From NCBI GenBank assembly GCA_916610825.1, contig OU744454.1, positions 10,977,178 to 11,041,177 on the forward strand: a DNA stretch of 64,000 nt, given 5' to 3'. The number at the start of each line of letters is the position of its first letter. Positions within the stretch are counted from its first letter, which is position 1. The DNA is from Haliclystus octoradiatus. Its lineage: Eukaryota; Cnidaria; Staurozoa; Stauromedusae; Haliclystidae. Under the pieces are notes generated by a model that worked only from the letters and a program-made list of their open reading frames with translations, had not been told where the DNA came from and searched no databases. The translations under genes and the position numbers were made by a program. This document shows positions 23,276 through 34,361 of the stretch, in pieces.

Positions 23276-23755
23276 TCATTCTTTTATGCTGAAAAGTGCT
23301 TCAAATACAGTTATCCCAGAATTTGATCTCTCGTTTACACCATTGATGAAGTCATCCTGATACCAAAACGAATAGATTGAACCATGAACCAAATGGAAAA
23401 AATCAGTAGTAGCTAGGTATGCTGTTGTGTTACCATCTCCTTCGTAATCGTTGAATTCATAATCAGAGACAATAATATCACCACGAAAGCCTTTCACCAA
23501 TAGAATAAAGCTAGGGCGATAAAAAGAATAAGATGGCGAGTAACATCCGAACGGCATTGGATTATTATCGCAAGACACATTACCATCCTTATGAATTAGT
23601 TTGATCTTGTAAAAGCCAGTAGGTAATAAGAATGTAAATGAACCAGGTGTTTCACCTTTACTTCCAACTTCGATAACCATGGGTGTACCTCTCACATAAC
23701 CTATGTATGTAGTTGAATAAACGATATAAGAATAGTGGTTTATGCCATTTTGCAA
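23276..23755 (-). CDS. Unrecognised secreted-protein gene, copy B, terminal exon
   Basis: Paralogue of 16257-16727 with 159 codons. It keeps the loop NVSCDNNPMPFGC, the NTT site and the TVFEALFSIK ending. In-frame insertions are seen in the SYSFYRPSF and FINGVNERS segments. The candidate C-rich acceptor upstream is also kept. The matching signal-peptide exon lies about 10.3 kb away at 34044-34361, against about 2 kb in copy A. Confidence 0.62.
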   Translation of the reverse strand: MQNGINHYSYIVYSTTYIGYVRGTPMVIEVGSKGETPGSFTFLLPTGFYKIKLIHKDGNVSCDNNPMPFGCYSPSYSFYRPSFILLVKGFRGDIIVSDYEFNDYEGDGNTTAYLATTDFFHLVHGSIYSFWYQDDFINGVNERSNSGITVFEALFSIKE

Positions 23756-25199
23756 GGAGCAATAAGCAGATTCCCTGGGGTGGGGGGCAAACGAAAATTC
23801 AAAGGGGTTGCAAATTTGAATTCAGACTTTTGCCCTCAAAAGTTCTGTTCTTCCAAAATTGATACCTCCAATGTTTTAGTTAGGACAAAACGTATACCCC
23901 AAATATTTTGAAAATTGATTGCACTTCCATGACTTTGGATCGAAAGATTTTGCTCAATGAAAACAATAACTAGAATATTTTGAAGAAAATTTTAAATCGG
24001 TACCCCGAAATTTCCAAAGACCATCAAAAGAAACCCTCAATCTCTACCCCCGTGGGTGGATTCCACTATAGAAACAATCAATCTGAGGTCAAAGAAGGCA
24101 GCTTTGCCATTTGATTCTAGCCTGCAAAAATTCTTTCCAGTGTACAAGTTTTCATTCAAGAATGAGAATTTCAAAACTAAAATCTTTCTGAAAATTTACT
24201 GGATTGACCTGGGTACTAATTCGGGCACAATTTAGTAACTTTCAGATTTCTGGCTCTTTATAAAGAGGTTTCGAACAGAAGATACCATTCTGAAGAAATA
24301 ACTAAGAAATAGCGCCACCCTCGATATGTTTGAAAACAATTTGGCAGATTACAGGGAACTTGGTGGTTAATAGATATGATGGATAGAAATTAAAGTCTAT
24401 TGATGTATCACATATTGGAATGAAAAAAGTATTAGATTTCTATGGTGTTGCCATGACAGCATTTGAGCAGTATAAATTTCATGTTAGGGTACAAACTCCC
24501 AAAGTTCATTTTAGCCCCCCATATAATTGCTTATCCAGGAAAAATGGATTTCTGAACGTCATATATTACATTCTGTGTTCTGGTAGCCTTTTATTAAAGT
24601 TTCTTGTGATTCTCAATACGATTTCTGATGTTTACAATATAGAGTAGGTCAAAGACTCATACTGTGGATACAATCTACATTTGTATATAGGTTTTATCTC
24701 AAGAAATTTCTACATTCTTTAACAACGTGCAAGATTCTAGCAGTTTCAGCAAGCTAATCTAATTTCTAATAGACTCAACATTTGAGGTCAATAATATAAA
24801 CATTGAAGCGACACTCATATATTTTTACCTGTCCACCAAATGTGAGGTTGTTGATCCTAAAATATTGAATGAAATCCTGATTTCAAATGTTTATGCTTGT
24901 GAAATATTATTAATTGCATTGCAAAATTTGAATCTACCTATTTAAAAATAATGAATTAGATCAATCAATGCGACCTCGAAGCTAAAATAAAGTTAAATGC
25001 TAGCGGGACGAGATCATGGAGTGAAGAGCATTTAAAATCTTTTCTCGTAGTGAAGTACGTTTAATTTATTACTTTATTACTTACTGAGGTATGTTGGTGA
25101 ATTAATAAGATGATGGATTCAGAATATGGAAGATGCATAATTATAATAGGCAACTCAAGTATGTGGACATTGGTTTAAGAAGTTACTTCGTTATTCTAA

Positions 25200-25583
25200 C
25201 ATAATACAAAGCGTCTTACGAAAATTAATTACGACGAAGCAGAGAAGCAAAAGAGATCCTGGGAGATAGAGTCCTATGCTGAAATAGAGCGATTTATGGA
25301 GGAATTTCCAGTCACTAAACAGAGATTTCTTGTCTGTTTACTATTTCCTAACGAAGCTCTAGCACCTGAATTGGCAAGCGGATAAAATTGCACATACAAA
25401 TTCACATGGACCGAAATATCAGGAGGTTACGCATGGCAACACGGAGTTAAAGAAACATCCGTTGATTGTGTAACACATCCTCTAACATGCAGTGATTTAC
25501 TGCTCAATAATAGGAATGATGCTTACAATATTATCACAACTGTCCCTTCATCATCTATTTCTAATCCAATTGAAATTCTATAA
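25200..25583 (+). pseudogene. Unrecognised coding fragment with one in-frame stop
   Basis: A frame runs 61 codons (SWEIESYAEIERFMEEFPV, RFLVCLLFPNEALAPEL) to TAA at 25383. It then continues in the same frame for another 65 codons (NCTYKFTWTEISGGYAWQHG, VDCVTHPLTCSDLL) to TAA at 25581. Composition looks protein-like and cysteine-bearing. It may be a decayed gene, or two exons misread as one. An alternative frame after 25380 is also open for about 30 codons. It may belong with 27894-28268, from which the retroelement block separates it. Confidence 0.35.
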
Positions 25584-25587
25584 GAAA

Positions 25588-26660
25588 ATAAGTAATGTGA
25601 AAAGGAGAGTTCTGGGACAATGGGCTCTTTACAAATTTGAACAATGAAGCTAATAATGAAGATATCTTTAATTCAAACAATGAGGCTAACAATGAAGCTA
25701 ACTTTATTGAGCTCATTAAAGCTAACATTCAAACAATGAAGCTTACAATGAAGCTATCATTTTTACTGAGTTCATTAAAGCTAACATTCGAACAATCATC
25801 ATCATCATCATCATTTATTCAGAAAACCTTTAAGTTTACATCAAACTTGTTTTCAAAGGATTGATCAGGATATACATTACAACATACATATATGTAAGCA
25901 GGAAATAAAACATTACCAAAAGATAAGAAGTATTTAGTATTTACAAAATAAAAAATAGAGAGCTAAATAAAGTTTTATCGTTCCATCATATGGTTCTTGA
26001 AGAGACATTTAAAACCCATCCTTTTTCAGACTTCCGTCACTGCAGACGTTAGATAATTCCATTTATGAGCACCAGCGTATTGATAAGAATGGTGATGGCT
26101 TGACTGGGCGTAGATGTCATCGTGAGAATGGGATCGAGTGCAGGTGGTATTTGGACGTTTGAAAAAATTGGAGAACAGAGGAGGGGCAAGATTAAATTTT
26201 TGAAAGCCAACCAAGTCGATTATTCATCTCAGAGACAGGAGTGCAATAGTCACAACGAAGAACTGCTCTCATCCCTCTGTTTTGTAATCTCTGGAGACGA
26301 TCAAGATGTTGCTGTTTGCTGTTCCCTCGTACGACAACACAGTAATCAAAATTATGCAAAACAACTGCATTATAAACTAAGGAGGCTGTGTGTTGGGGGT
26401 ATATAACGTCGAATGATTTCAATACACTGATGCCTCTATTTATCTTGCTAGTCATGACATTGATATGGTCATCGAATGATAGGCACTGATCAATTTTAAC
26501 GCCTGTATATTTTAAGGGGGTTACATTATTAATATAGTCATTATTCACAGTTACAATAAAGTTTTGCGTCGGAGCTTTAATTTTTTAGATGTAGTTTAGT
26601 ACCTGTGGCCATACAGAAGGTTTTTTTTAGATACATTGAAGCTCATTTTATTTGAACACA
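25588..26660. repeat. Left arm of a large inverted repeat
   Basis: This arm of about 1.1 kb is inverted at 30340-31505. Both arms contain the 3' part of the same non-LTR retrotransposon, its trinucleotide tail and an array of (AATGAAGCTAAC)-like units ending in TGGGACAATGGGC or its complement. The arms enclose about 3.7 kb. Confidence 0.8.
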
Positions 26661-27890
26661 GTCAAATACATATATTATTTAAACCCTGTGTTAGTAGTTT
26701 TTCAATTTACAGATTCACAAATGTCATTTGTATAAATTTAAAAGAGAAGCGGCCCAACCACAAAAAAAGTTCATGAACTGGTTCATGAAGTGTTCATAAA
26801 CTCTTTGTGAATGTTCATGAATTGTTCATGAACTGTAAATGAACTGTTCATGAAGTTCATGAACTGTGCATGAACTGTTCATGAACTGTGCATGAACTGT
26901 TCATGAACTTCATGAACTGTGCATGAATTGTTCACGAAGTTCATGAACTGTTGATGAACTCATGGATTTTTTTCGCAATGGAAGGATTGAAACTTGGGAA
27001 CAGCATGTTTTATTACACCTATATCTGACTTTTTATTACTTACAATAACATTTTGCGCTCTACCTATCAAATAAGATTTAAAGAAGTTTATACTCTTTAC
27101 ATCGCTTCCATGCAATATAAGTTTATCTAGGAGTATATAAATATCTACAATATCAAATTCTATTTTAAGTCTATGCTGGCTACACCGACAAGTTTGCGCT
27201 TTAGGGAACTATCAAAACAAAATTCTGAAAAACATAATATACAACTGTCAGTAGAATGGTATTGACGGAAAGCAGATTGGAATTCACTTAATATATTATT
27301 AGATGGTAAATATTGGTTTAACTGATAAAGAGCAATCTTTTCCAAGATCTTAGAGATTATAGGAAGAATCGATATAGGTTAATAATAATTTGATCTCTCA
27401 ACAATTGAACTTCTTTTGAGCAAAGGAATTACTTTAGTGGTTTTTAAAGCCTCGGGAAAGATACCATTTTTCAAAGATAAATTAATTATTTTTGTAAAGC
27501 TTGGAGATATACTATGCGAAGTGAGTTTTAGGAGCCTGGTTTAAAATATTCAAAATATTTAGTGAATTAATTTCTTGTTTGTTTATACAATTCAAAATAA
27601 TTAGCATCATTGGCTCTAACAAATACTTTGTGATAGTTATCTCGTTTATTTTTCAGCATCATAGCATGGTCATCTAAATAAATATTGCTTTTTTAATTTA
27701 TTCTTATTTGGTTTCAAGGGCACAAATTTGTTAACGATGGTTGTAAAAACAGTCAGCCACGCATTATATGCATCTTCTATATTATTGAAATAAGTTAAAA
27801 TGAAGCTAATAATTTTAATGAGGTAATTGAAAATTATATGTAGAACGAAGAATCCATATAAATAATACGACGCAGTGTAAAGCCTATGAT
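25796..27890 (-). mobile_element. Non-LTR retrotransposon (CR1/jockey-like), broken copy
   Basis: Reading leftward, the decayed frame shows the pre-RT region (AYNAWLTVFTTIVNKFVPLK), then reverse transcriptase blocks (SILPIISKILEKIALYQL, LSEFQSAFRQYHSTDSC, KLVGVASIDLK). Next is an interrupted VPxxx..GPLLF block, and then the C-terminal region (PLKYTGVKIDQCLSF, NFDYCVVV, LDRLQRLQNRGMRAV). The 3' end has AATAAA followed by a (TGA)n tail. Several stops and frameshifts are present. A MITE sits inside RT at 26757-26988. The endonuclease is missing or lost. Confidence 0.85.
26757..26988. mobile_element. AGTTCATGAACT-rich MITE inserted in reverse transcriptase
   Basis: A block of nearly uninterrupted TTCATGAACTG units is bounded by CCACAAAAAAAGTTCATG and CATGGATTTTTTTCGCAATGG. 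It splits the RT core between a VPKFQS-like stretch and VGPLLF, where intact relatives have a continuous GxPQGSxLGPLLF motif. Confidence 0.85.
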
Positions 27891-27893
27891 TGA

Positions 27894-28268
27894 ACACCCT
27901 ATGATGAGTTGGAAAGCGTTAAAGCAAATTTGAGTTCTATGGATGACAATTTGTTTGCAAAAAGATACAAACAGTGGAAAAATTCAGACCAAGCCACCTT
28001 GACGGCAACAGCACACATCGATTGTCAAGCCTTGGATGGTTATTATATCATGTGTCAGCAGACGGTGGCAGGAAAAGAGGATGAAGTAAACCGGACGTCA
28101 TACATGTTACACTCAAGTAAGATCAACGAAATGATTCGAACATTGGTTTTTATGCAACCTGCAACCTGGTATGCGACGCTCAATGGAGATTCACCAGAGA
28201 CAGATGTGTGTCAACTTCCCATGATAGAGAAGGAGCCTCCAACGATAATCAACTGGGACTTATTATGA
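27894..28268 (+). CDS. Unrecognised open frame, possible exon or remnant gene
   Basis: A 124-codon frame follows a stop at 27891 and ends with TGA at 28266. It includes DNLFAKRYKQWKNSD, HIDCQALDGYYIMCQQTV and EKEPPTIINWDLL. No ATG lies near its start; the first in-frame ATG is SSMDDN. No family is recognised. The composition is less AT-biased than its surroundings. The end of the frame lies in the first unit of a tandem repeat of about 235 bp. It could be the 3' exon of the gene represented by 25200-25583. Confidence 0.4.
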   Translation, partial: TPYDELESVKANLSSMDDNLFAKRYKQWKNSDQATLTATAHIDCQALDGYYIMCQQTVAGKEDEVNRTSYMLHSSKINEMIRTLVFMQPATWYATLNGDSPETDVCQLPMIEKEPPTIINWDLL

Positions 28269-28900
28269 ACAAGGTATTTCTGATACAGTTCATCAACATT
28301 CGTAAAAGTAAAGAGCTTTTCATGAGCTGTCCATGATTTGGTAAATCTTTTTGCAGTGGAAGGGAAATATGAGAAGATGTTGGTATCTTAGGAATGTAAA
28401 TACTTCTTCAATGAGATATTAGTTCTTTGCAAAAATACCTTTCAATCAGATCATGGAAAAATATGCTATTTAACATTCATGAACTATTCATGAACTGAAA
28501 CTTATTATGAATAAGGTGTTCCCGAAACAGCTTATCAATATTCGTTTTAATGAATAACTTTTAATGAACTGTTCATGATTTAAGTACATATTGTTGCAGA
28601 GGAAGGGGAATATCAGATGATGTTGGCGTCTTAGGAATGTAAATACTTCTTGAAGGAGATATTAATTCCCTTGTGAGAATAACGTAAAATCAGTTCATGA
28701 AAAACAGGCTATTTAACATTCATGAACTATTCATGATTTGGAGCTGCTTAGTGTTCCTCAAACAGCTTATGAACATCCGAAAAATAAAGAGCTATTCATG
28801 AACTGTTTATGAATTATGTAAATCTTTTCGCACAAGAATATCAGAAGAAGTTGGTGTCTTAGGAATGTGAATAATTCTTCAAGAAGATATTTGATAGAAT
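28258..28900. repeat. Tandem repeat of about 235 bp, three units
   Basis: Recurring landmarks are TTATTATGAA(C/T)AAGGT, AACATTCG..AAAGTAAAGAGCT, AAATCTTTTTGCAG and GTCTTAGGAATGTAAATACTTCTT. Units contain diverged GTTCATGAACT motifs, so they may derive from that MITE family. Confidence 0.7.
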
Positions 28901-29459
28901 GGTATTCTTTGTACTTCCTTCCTTACAGGCAGAAGATCATTTCACTTGTGAGCATTCAAATTTTAAATTCACTTGAAATTGCTGGTAGATGCCTTAGAAG
29001 CTATGCTGCTGTATAACATCATTTTATGAGATTCATATATATTATTTCTGTTAATTTTCAGGCCTATCCACAAGAAATTATGTGAGTCACATATAACTTT
29101 TTTTGTATTATTGGTTTGACGACTCAGGTTTATATGTACCTAAGGAATGTCTCTCTTCTAAATAATACGTATTTCCTCATTATGTTTATAGGGGAACGTA
29201 ACTCGGCATTGCGCTGTGGACATGTTGAAGAAAAGATTGATGTATACGATTTTAATACAGCTCGTCTTCAAGGCTCAATCCCTAGTCTAATCTGAGGGCT
29301 CGACATAGTTCTCAGGTGAGATTGATTGCTTTGTTCCACCCACAGAAGCCATTCAATGTGGTATAAGTACTATAACTCCTTCTGATAAAGACAAACTTCT
29401 ATCCGGAATGATACAACTCCTGCAAAACCTCGTCAAAGTTTTTGAATTTTTTTATAGTT

Positions 29460-29955
29460 CGAGAACTCAAAAATAACCCATGTACAATTCATGAACTTGA
29501 AAACTATTTATAAAAGGCTCATACACAGTACACAGAATTTCATGATCAATTCATTGAAAATCATAAACGTGAAATGGCTCATTTTTCATACCTTTGCATT
29601 AACATTTTATGAACTACTGTTCCAACATCATGCGAGGATTCCTAGCAATTTGATTAGTCAACAAAGCTTTTTCAGATGAATTCATAAGCTGTTCATTAAT
29701 GTTATATAAACGTCTTATAATATGTTCATGAACTATTCATCAAGTGTTCATCAATGGCTCATGAACTTCTTATAAGGAAAGGTGTCCATTAATGGATCGT
29801 AAACCTCTTATAATGTGTTTATGAACTATTTATGAACTGTTCATTAATGGCATATGAATGATTACAATGTGTACATGAACCATTCATGAACTATTCATCA
29901 ATGGCTCTTGGACTTCTTATAATGTGTTTACGAACTATTCATGAACGGCTCACTA
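29460..29955. repeat. Diverged AGTTCATGAACT block
   Basis: Many imperfect CATGAACTATTCATGAAC motifs occur, with spacers such as AATGGCTCATGAACTTCTTATAA. It has no clear termini and no coding content. Confidence 0.65.
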
Positions 29956-30339
29956 GGGTGGTTAAAAAAATAAACCCTGCAGGTTTGAACTGGCTGATGG
30001 TATAGGATTGTAAAATGTGCTCTAAACAATGCTTGTCGATTGGTATCCAATTTGGGCAACGGCAAATAGTGCCGCAAGACGAATCGGCATCATAACGCGG
30101 TGCGTTTTGATCATCCTTCACTGCGCGTCTGTGTGGTGCGGGGAGAAATATTTATTCATGCGGCATGGCTTAGACTGTTATTTTACATATTTTAATTTTA
30201 TATTTTCAAATAACACAAACAAACAGATAGTAAATACAATGTGTTGGTAATGTTGATACAATTATAACATTGAAAATTATTGTCTAGTGTTGAGGATTTA
30301 CGAAATCTAAAATAACAGTCTGAGCCGCACAGCGTGTAT

Positions 30340-31258
30340 TTGGCTGTGTTCAAATAAATCGAGTTTGAATGTATCTAAAACAAACCGTCTGTATGGCCAC
30401 AGGTACTAAACTAAATCTGAATAATCAAAGCTCCGACGCAAAACTTTAGTGTAACTGTGAATAATGACTATATTAATAATGTAACCCCCTTAAAATATCC
30501 AGGCGTTAATATTGATCAGTGCCTATCATTCAATGACCATACCAATGCCGTGACTAGCAAGATAAATAGAGGCATCAGTGTATTGAAATACATTCGACTT
30601 TATATACACCCAACACACAGCCTCCTTAGTTTATAATGCAGTTGTTTTGCATAATTTTGATTACTGTGTTGTCGTATGAGGGAACAGCAAACAGCAACAT
30701 CTCGATTGCCTCCAGAGATTACAAAACAGAGGGATGAGAGCAGTTTTTCGTTGTGACTATCGCACTCCTGTCTCTGAGATGAATAGTCGACTTGGTTGGC
30801 TTTTAATCAAAGACAGAATAACATCGCACCAATTTATGATCACCCATAAAATTAAATTTAATCTTGCTCCTCCTCTGTTCTCCAATTTTTTCAAACGTCC
30901 AAATACCACCAGCACTCGATCCCATTCCTACGATCACATTTACATCCAGTCAAGCCATCACCATTCACATCAATACGCTGGTGCTCACAAATGAAATGAT
31001 CTAACATCTGCAATGACGGAAGTCTGAAAAAGGATGGGTTTTAAATGTCTCTTCAAGAACCATATGATGGAATGATAAAACTTTATTTAGCTCTCTATTT
31101 TTATTTTGTAAATACTAAATACTTCTTATCTTTTGTTAATGTTTTATTTCCTGCTTATATATATGTATGTTGTAATGTATAGCCTAATCAATCCTTTGAA
31201 AACAAGTTTGATGTAAATTTAAAGGTTTTCTGAATAAATGATGATGATGATGATGATG
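30340..31258 (+). mobile_element. Non-LTR retrotransposon, 5'-truncated second copy
   Basis: Rightward copy of the same family as 25796-27890, starting within the C-terminal part of the ORF. It keeps LKYPGVNIDQCLSF, QRDMRAVFRCDY-like and PPLFSNFFKRPNTTSTRS segments, the 3' UTR, AATAAA and a (TGA)n tail. The frame is broken. 5' truncation is typical of target-primed reverse transcription. Confidence 0.85.
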
Positions 31259-31505
31259 ATTGTTCGAATGTTAGCTTTAATGAACTCATTAAAAATGATA
31301 GCTTCATTGTAAGCTTCATTGTTTGAATGTTAGCTTAGCCTCATTGTTCGAATTTGTAAAGAGCCATTGTCCAAGAACTCTAACTAAAGATAGCTTCATT
31401 GTTAGCCTTAACTAGGTCATTAAAGTTAGCTTCATTGTTAGCTTCATTGTTCGAATTTGTAAAGAGCGCATTGTCCCAGAACTCTCCTTTTCACACTACT
31501 AAAAT
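30340..31505. repeat. Right arm of a large inverted repeat
   Basis: Mirror of 25588-26660. Identity is high but not perfect, with many small substitutions and one extra block of the AAGCTAAC-type array (31380-31500). Confidence 0.8.
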
Positions 31506-31859
31506 ATGAACGAAATTGTTATGTCTGAAAAAACGGTTGGCTTTGGAAAAATGCTAAATTATATTCATTATATTCATGGCTATCAAGACTATCAATTAAA
31601 TATCAGTTATCTTCTTTATTAAAAAATATTGCTTAACAATATCACTGTTATTATTCTACAACCGACATCACAACAAAGACTACTTCAAATAACCACGTAG
31701 TATCAAAGGCAAAGTTGTATAACTATAAAACGGTCAAATATAAATGAACGCTCAAATTGTTTGTTTTACCAATGTTCTCCTATTGATGAATCAGCTCAAG
31801 CACAACCAGCATCAAAACCAGTAAAAATAAAAATAAAAATGTAGAACAGAACAACAGTG

Positions 31860-32570
31860 TCCAAAGTTTTAGGTCCCACCCATGATAATTTAAATATGCG
31901 TCTGTTTTTATATTCCATGGGAAACCCTATTAATTTGAATATTCTTCCAGAGTTTAGATTCAAACGCATGATAATTTGAATACTATCGTCTGTTTTTATA
32001 TTCCATACGAAACACTGTTAATTTGAATATTCGTCCAAAGTTTAGATCAAACCCATGATAATTTGGATAAGCGTCTGTTTTTATATTCCATACGAAACCT
32101 ATTAATTTGAATATTCTTCCAAAGTTTAGATCACACCCATGATAATTTGAATATGCGTCTGTTTATTGACATCTGTTTTATATTCCATACGAAAAAAAAT
32201 TAATTGAATATTCGTCCAAAGTTTTAGATCAAACCCATGATAATTTGAATATGCGTCCGTTTTTTATTCCATACGAAACCTATTAAATTGAATATTCTTC
32301 CAAAGTTTAGATCAGACCCATGATAATTTTAATATGCGTCTGTTTATTGACATCTGTTTTTATATTCCATACGAAAAATATTAATTGAATATTCTTCCAA
32401 GGTTTTAGATCAAACCCATGATAATTTGAATATGCGTCTGTTTTTTATTCCATACGAAACCTATTAATTTGAATATTCGTCCAAAATTATATCACACCCG
32501 TGATAATTTGAATATTCGTCCAAACTTTTAAATCAAAACCCGTGATAATTTGAATATGAGTCTATGCTAT
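31860..32570. repeat. Satellite-like array, about 105-bp units, block 1
   Basis: Units share CCCATGATAATTTGAATATG, CGTCTGTTTTTATATTCCAT and ACGAAACCTATTAATTTG, followed by AATATTC(T/G)TCCAAAGTTTAGATC. About seven units are present, with insertions such as TATTGACATCTG in some. Confidence 0.9.
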
Positions 32571-33094
32571 CAGGTTCCAAATAAATTGGTTAATCACGGT
32601 TACAAAAGCGTGATTGTAGGGGCGACTTATATATTCTGCTGCGACTACGTTTTCACACATGGCCACCGTGATCAGATTCTAGCAGTGCCTTTGGAATCAC
32701 GGTTTTTCACTGAGGTGACATTTTACTAAAATTTTCTGATGGCGGCCATGTTGGTGTACTCCTAGCTTAGCGAGATTACAATTGCATTATTGAAAAAATT
32801 GTTTTCTAATACTCCTGGATTAGTTTACATCGCGATTATCTCTTCATCGGTAGAACACATGATTGTTTTCTTCGTCTCATCATTTGAAATGGTTTTCAAA
32901 TTGATTAATTTTCTTTTGCTTTGATATTTTTTGTTTTTATTTATTTTATTTCATTTGATTGTTTCTTTCATTGAAGTTGATTTGACTTGATTTTCTTTGC
33001 ATGACAATTTGATTGATTTGATATTCTATTGAATTTGATTCCAACTGGTTTATTTTGATTATTATATCATTCACCATGAGTCCGAGCGTAGCGG
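32571..33094. other. Non-repeat segment between satellite blocks
   Basis: It holds an inverted AATCACGGTT/ACCGTGATCAG pair near 32595-32705 and a TTTGATT/TTTTATT-rich tract to 33090. No coding region is seen. Confidence 0.4.
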
Positions 33095-33490
33095 AGCTAT
33101 ATTTTTATTCCATACGAAACACTGTTAATTTATATATTCGTCCGAAGTTTAGATCAAACCCGTGATAATTTGAATATGCGTATGTTTTTTTATTCCATAC
33201 GAAACACTGTTAATTTGTATATTCGTCAAAAGTTTTAGATCAAACCCGTGATAATTTGAATGTGCGTCTGTTTTTTTTCCATACGAAACACTGTTAATTT
33301 GAATATTCGTCCAAAGTTTAGATCAAACCCGTGATAATTTGAATAGGCGTTCGTTTTTTTATGCCCATACGAAACCTTATTAATTTGAATATTCGTCCAC
33401 AGTTTTAGATCAAACCCGTGATAATTCGAATACGTGTCTGTTTGAATTTTCGATACGAAACACTGTTAATCCATGTCACACCCGTGATTA
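33095..33490. repeat. Satellite-like array, about 105-bp units, block 2
   Basis: Four more units of the same array, mostly with the CCCGTGATAATTTG and ACGAAACACTGTTAATTTG variants. Single unit-like fragments occur at about 33705-33745 (TTTGAATATTCGTCC followed by its mirror). Confidence 0.88.
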
Positions 33491-34043
33491 ATTTGATCAG
33501 TCATGCGTTTATCTACGGTCAAATGAATAATTCAATTTTTTGGTGCGATTTTATATGTTTTGATAATTTATTTTCAATACAATAATTCATATTGCTTTTA
33601 TCGACTTATATATTTTTTGTAGTTTATATGGTTCCTTAACTTCGTATATCTTCCATTAGTATGCCTGGTATGCTCACAGCCTTTGTGCGAAGGGTTATTT
33701 AACGCGCTCTATTTGAATATTCGTCCAGACGAATATGCGTCTAGCTTCACAGACATGTCGGAAAGACGATTTTTTGTGGACACTACAATATGTCGTTCCG
33801 ACCAAATTTCCGACAATGTTTCAACTAATTTCCGGCCGAATCTCAACACATTTCTACCCAAATTTCGACCATCCCATAGTCATTAACTTTAGATCAAATT
33901 TCGACCTAATTCTATCCAAATTCAGACTAACTCTGAATAGTATATGTAGAAGTTCACAACAATGATCAATACTTACATGTATGGGTATAGGCTTCAAAAT
34001 ACTAGCTATTCAAAATACAAATCTCAAGATATATAGTTTATAC

Positions 34044-34361
34044 CTTAAATAGCTTTTCAAAGAAAGTGGAATTCTGTTGGATACGTAAATCACCAGTATT
34101 ATCCCGATGATCAAAGAATTGGATTATTACATTCTCCTTTAATTTGTTTCCAACCAAATTGATTCCCAAACATTTCTCATCCAAATCACAATACACAATA
34201 CTATTGAGTGTAGTTGAAGAGTCAATTTCACGATATGGGTTGCCAATCAATGCGAAACCTTCTTTCTTTTTGTACTTTCCAGATATCATGGAATTCGTTA
34301 ACGAGCTTCCTTGGTCTGCTAAAGTGAAAACTATGAGAGTGAGTAATAATTTATGAAACAT
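34044..34361 (-). CDS. Secreted-protein gene, copy B, signal-peptide exon with PAN/apple-like segment
   Basis: ATG at 34361 starts a leader (MFHKLLLTLIVFTLADQGSS) followed by the same module as copy A (YREIDSSTTLNSIVYC, CDLDEKCLGINL). The donor is TTTAAG-GTATAAA at 34043. There are few amino-acid differences from copy A and none disrupts the frame. Confidence 0.65.
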
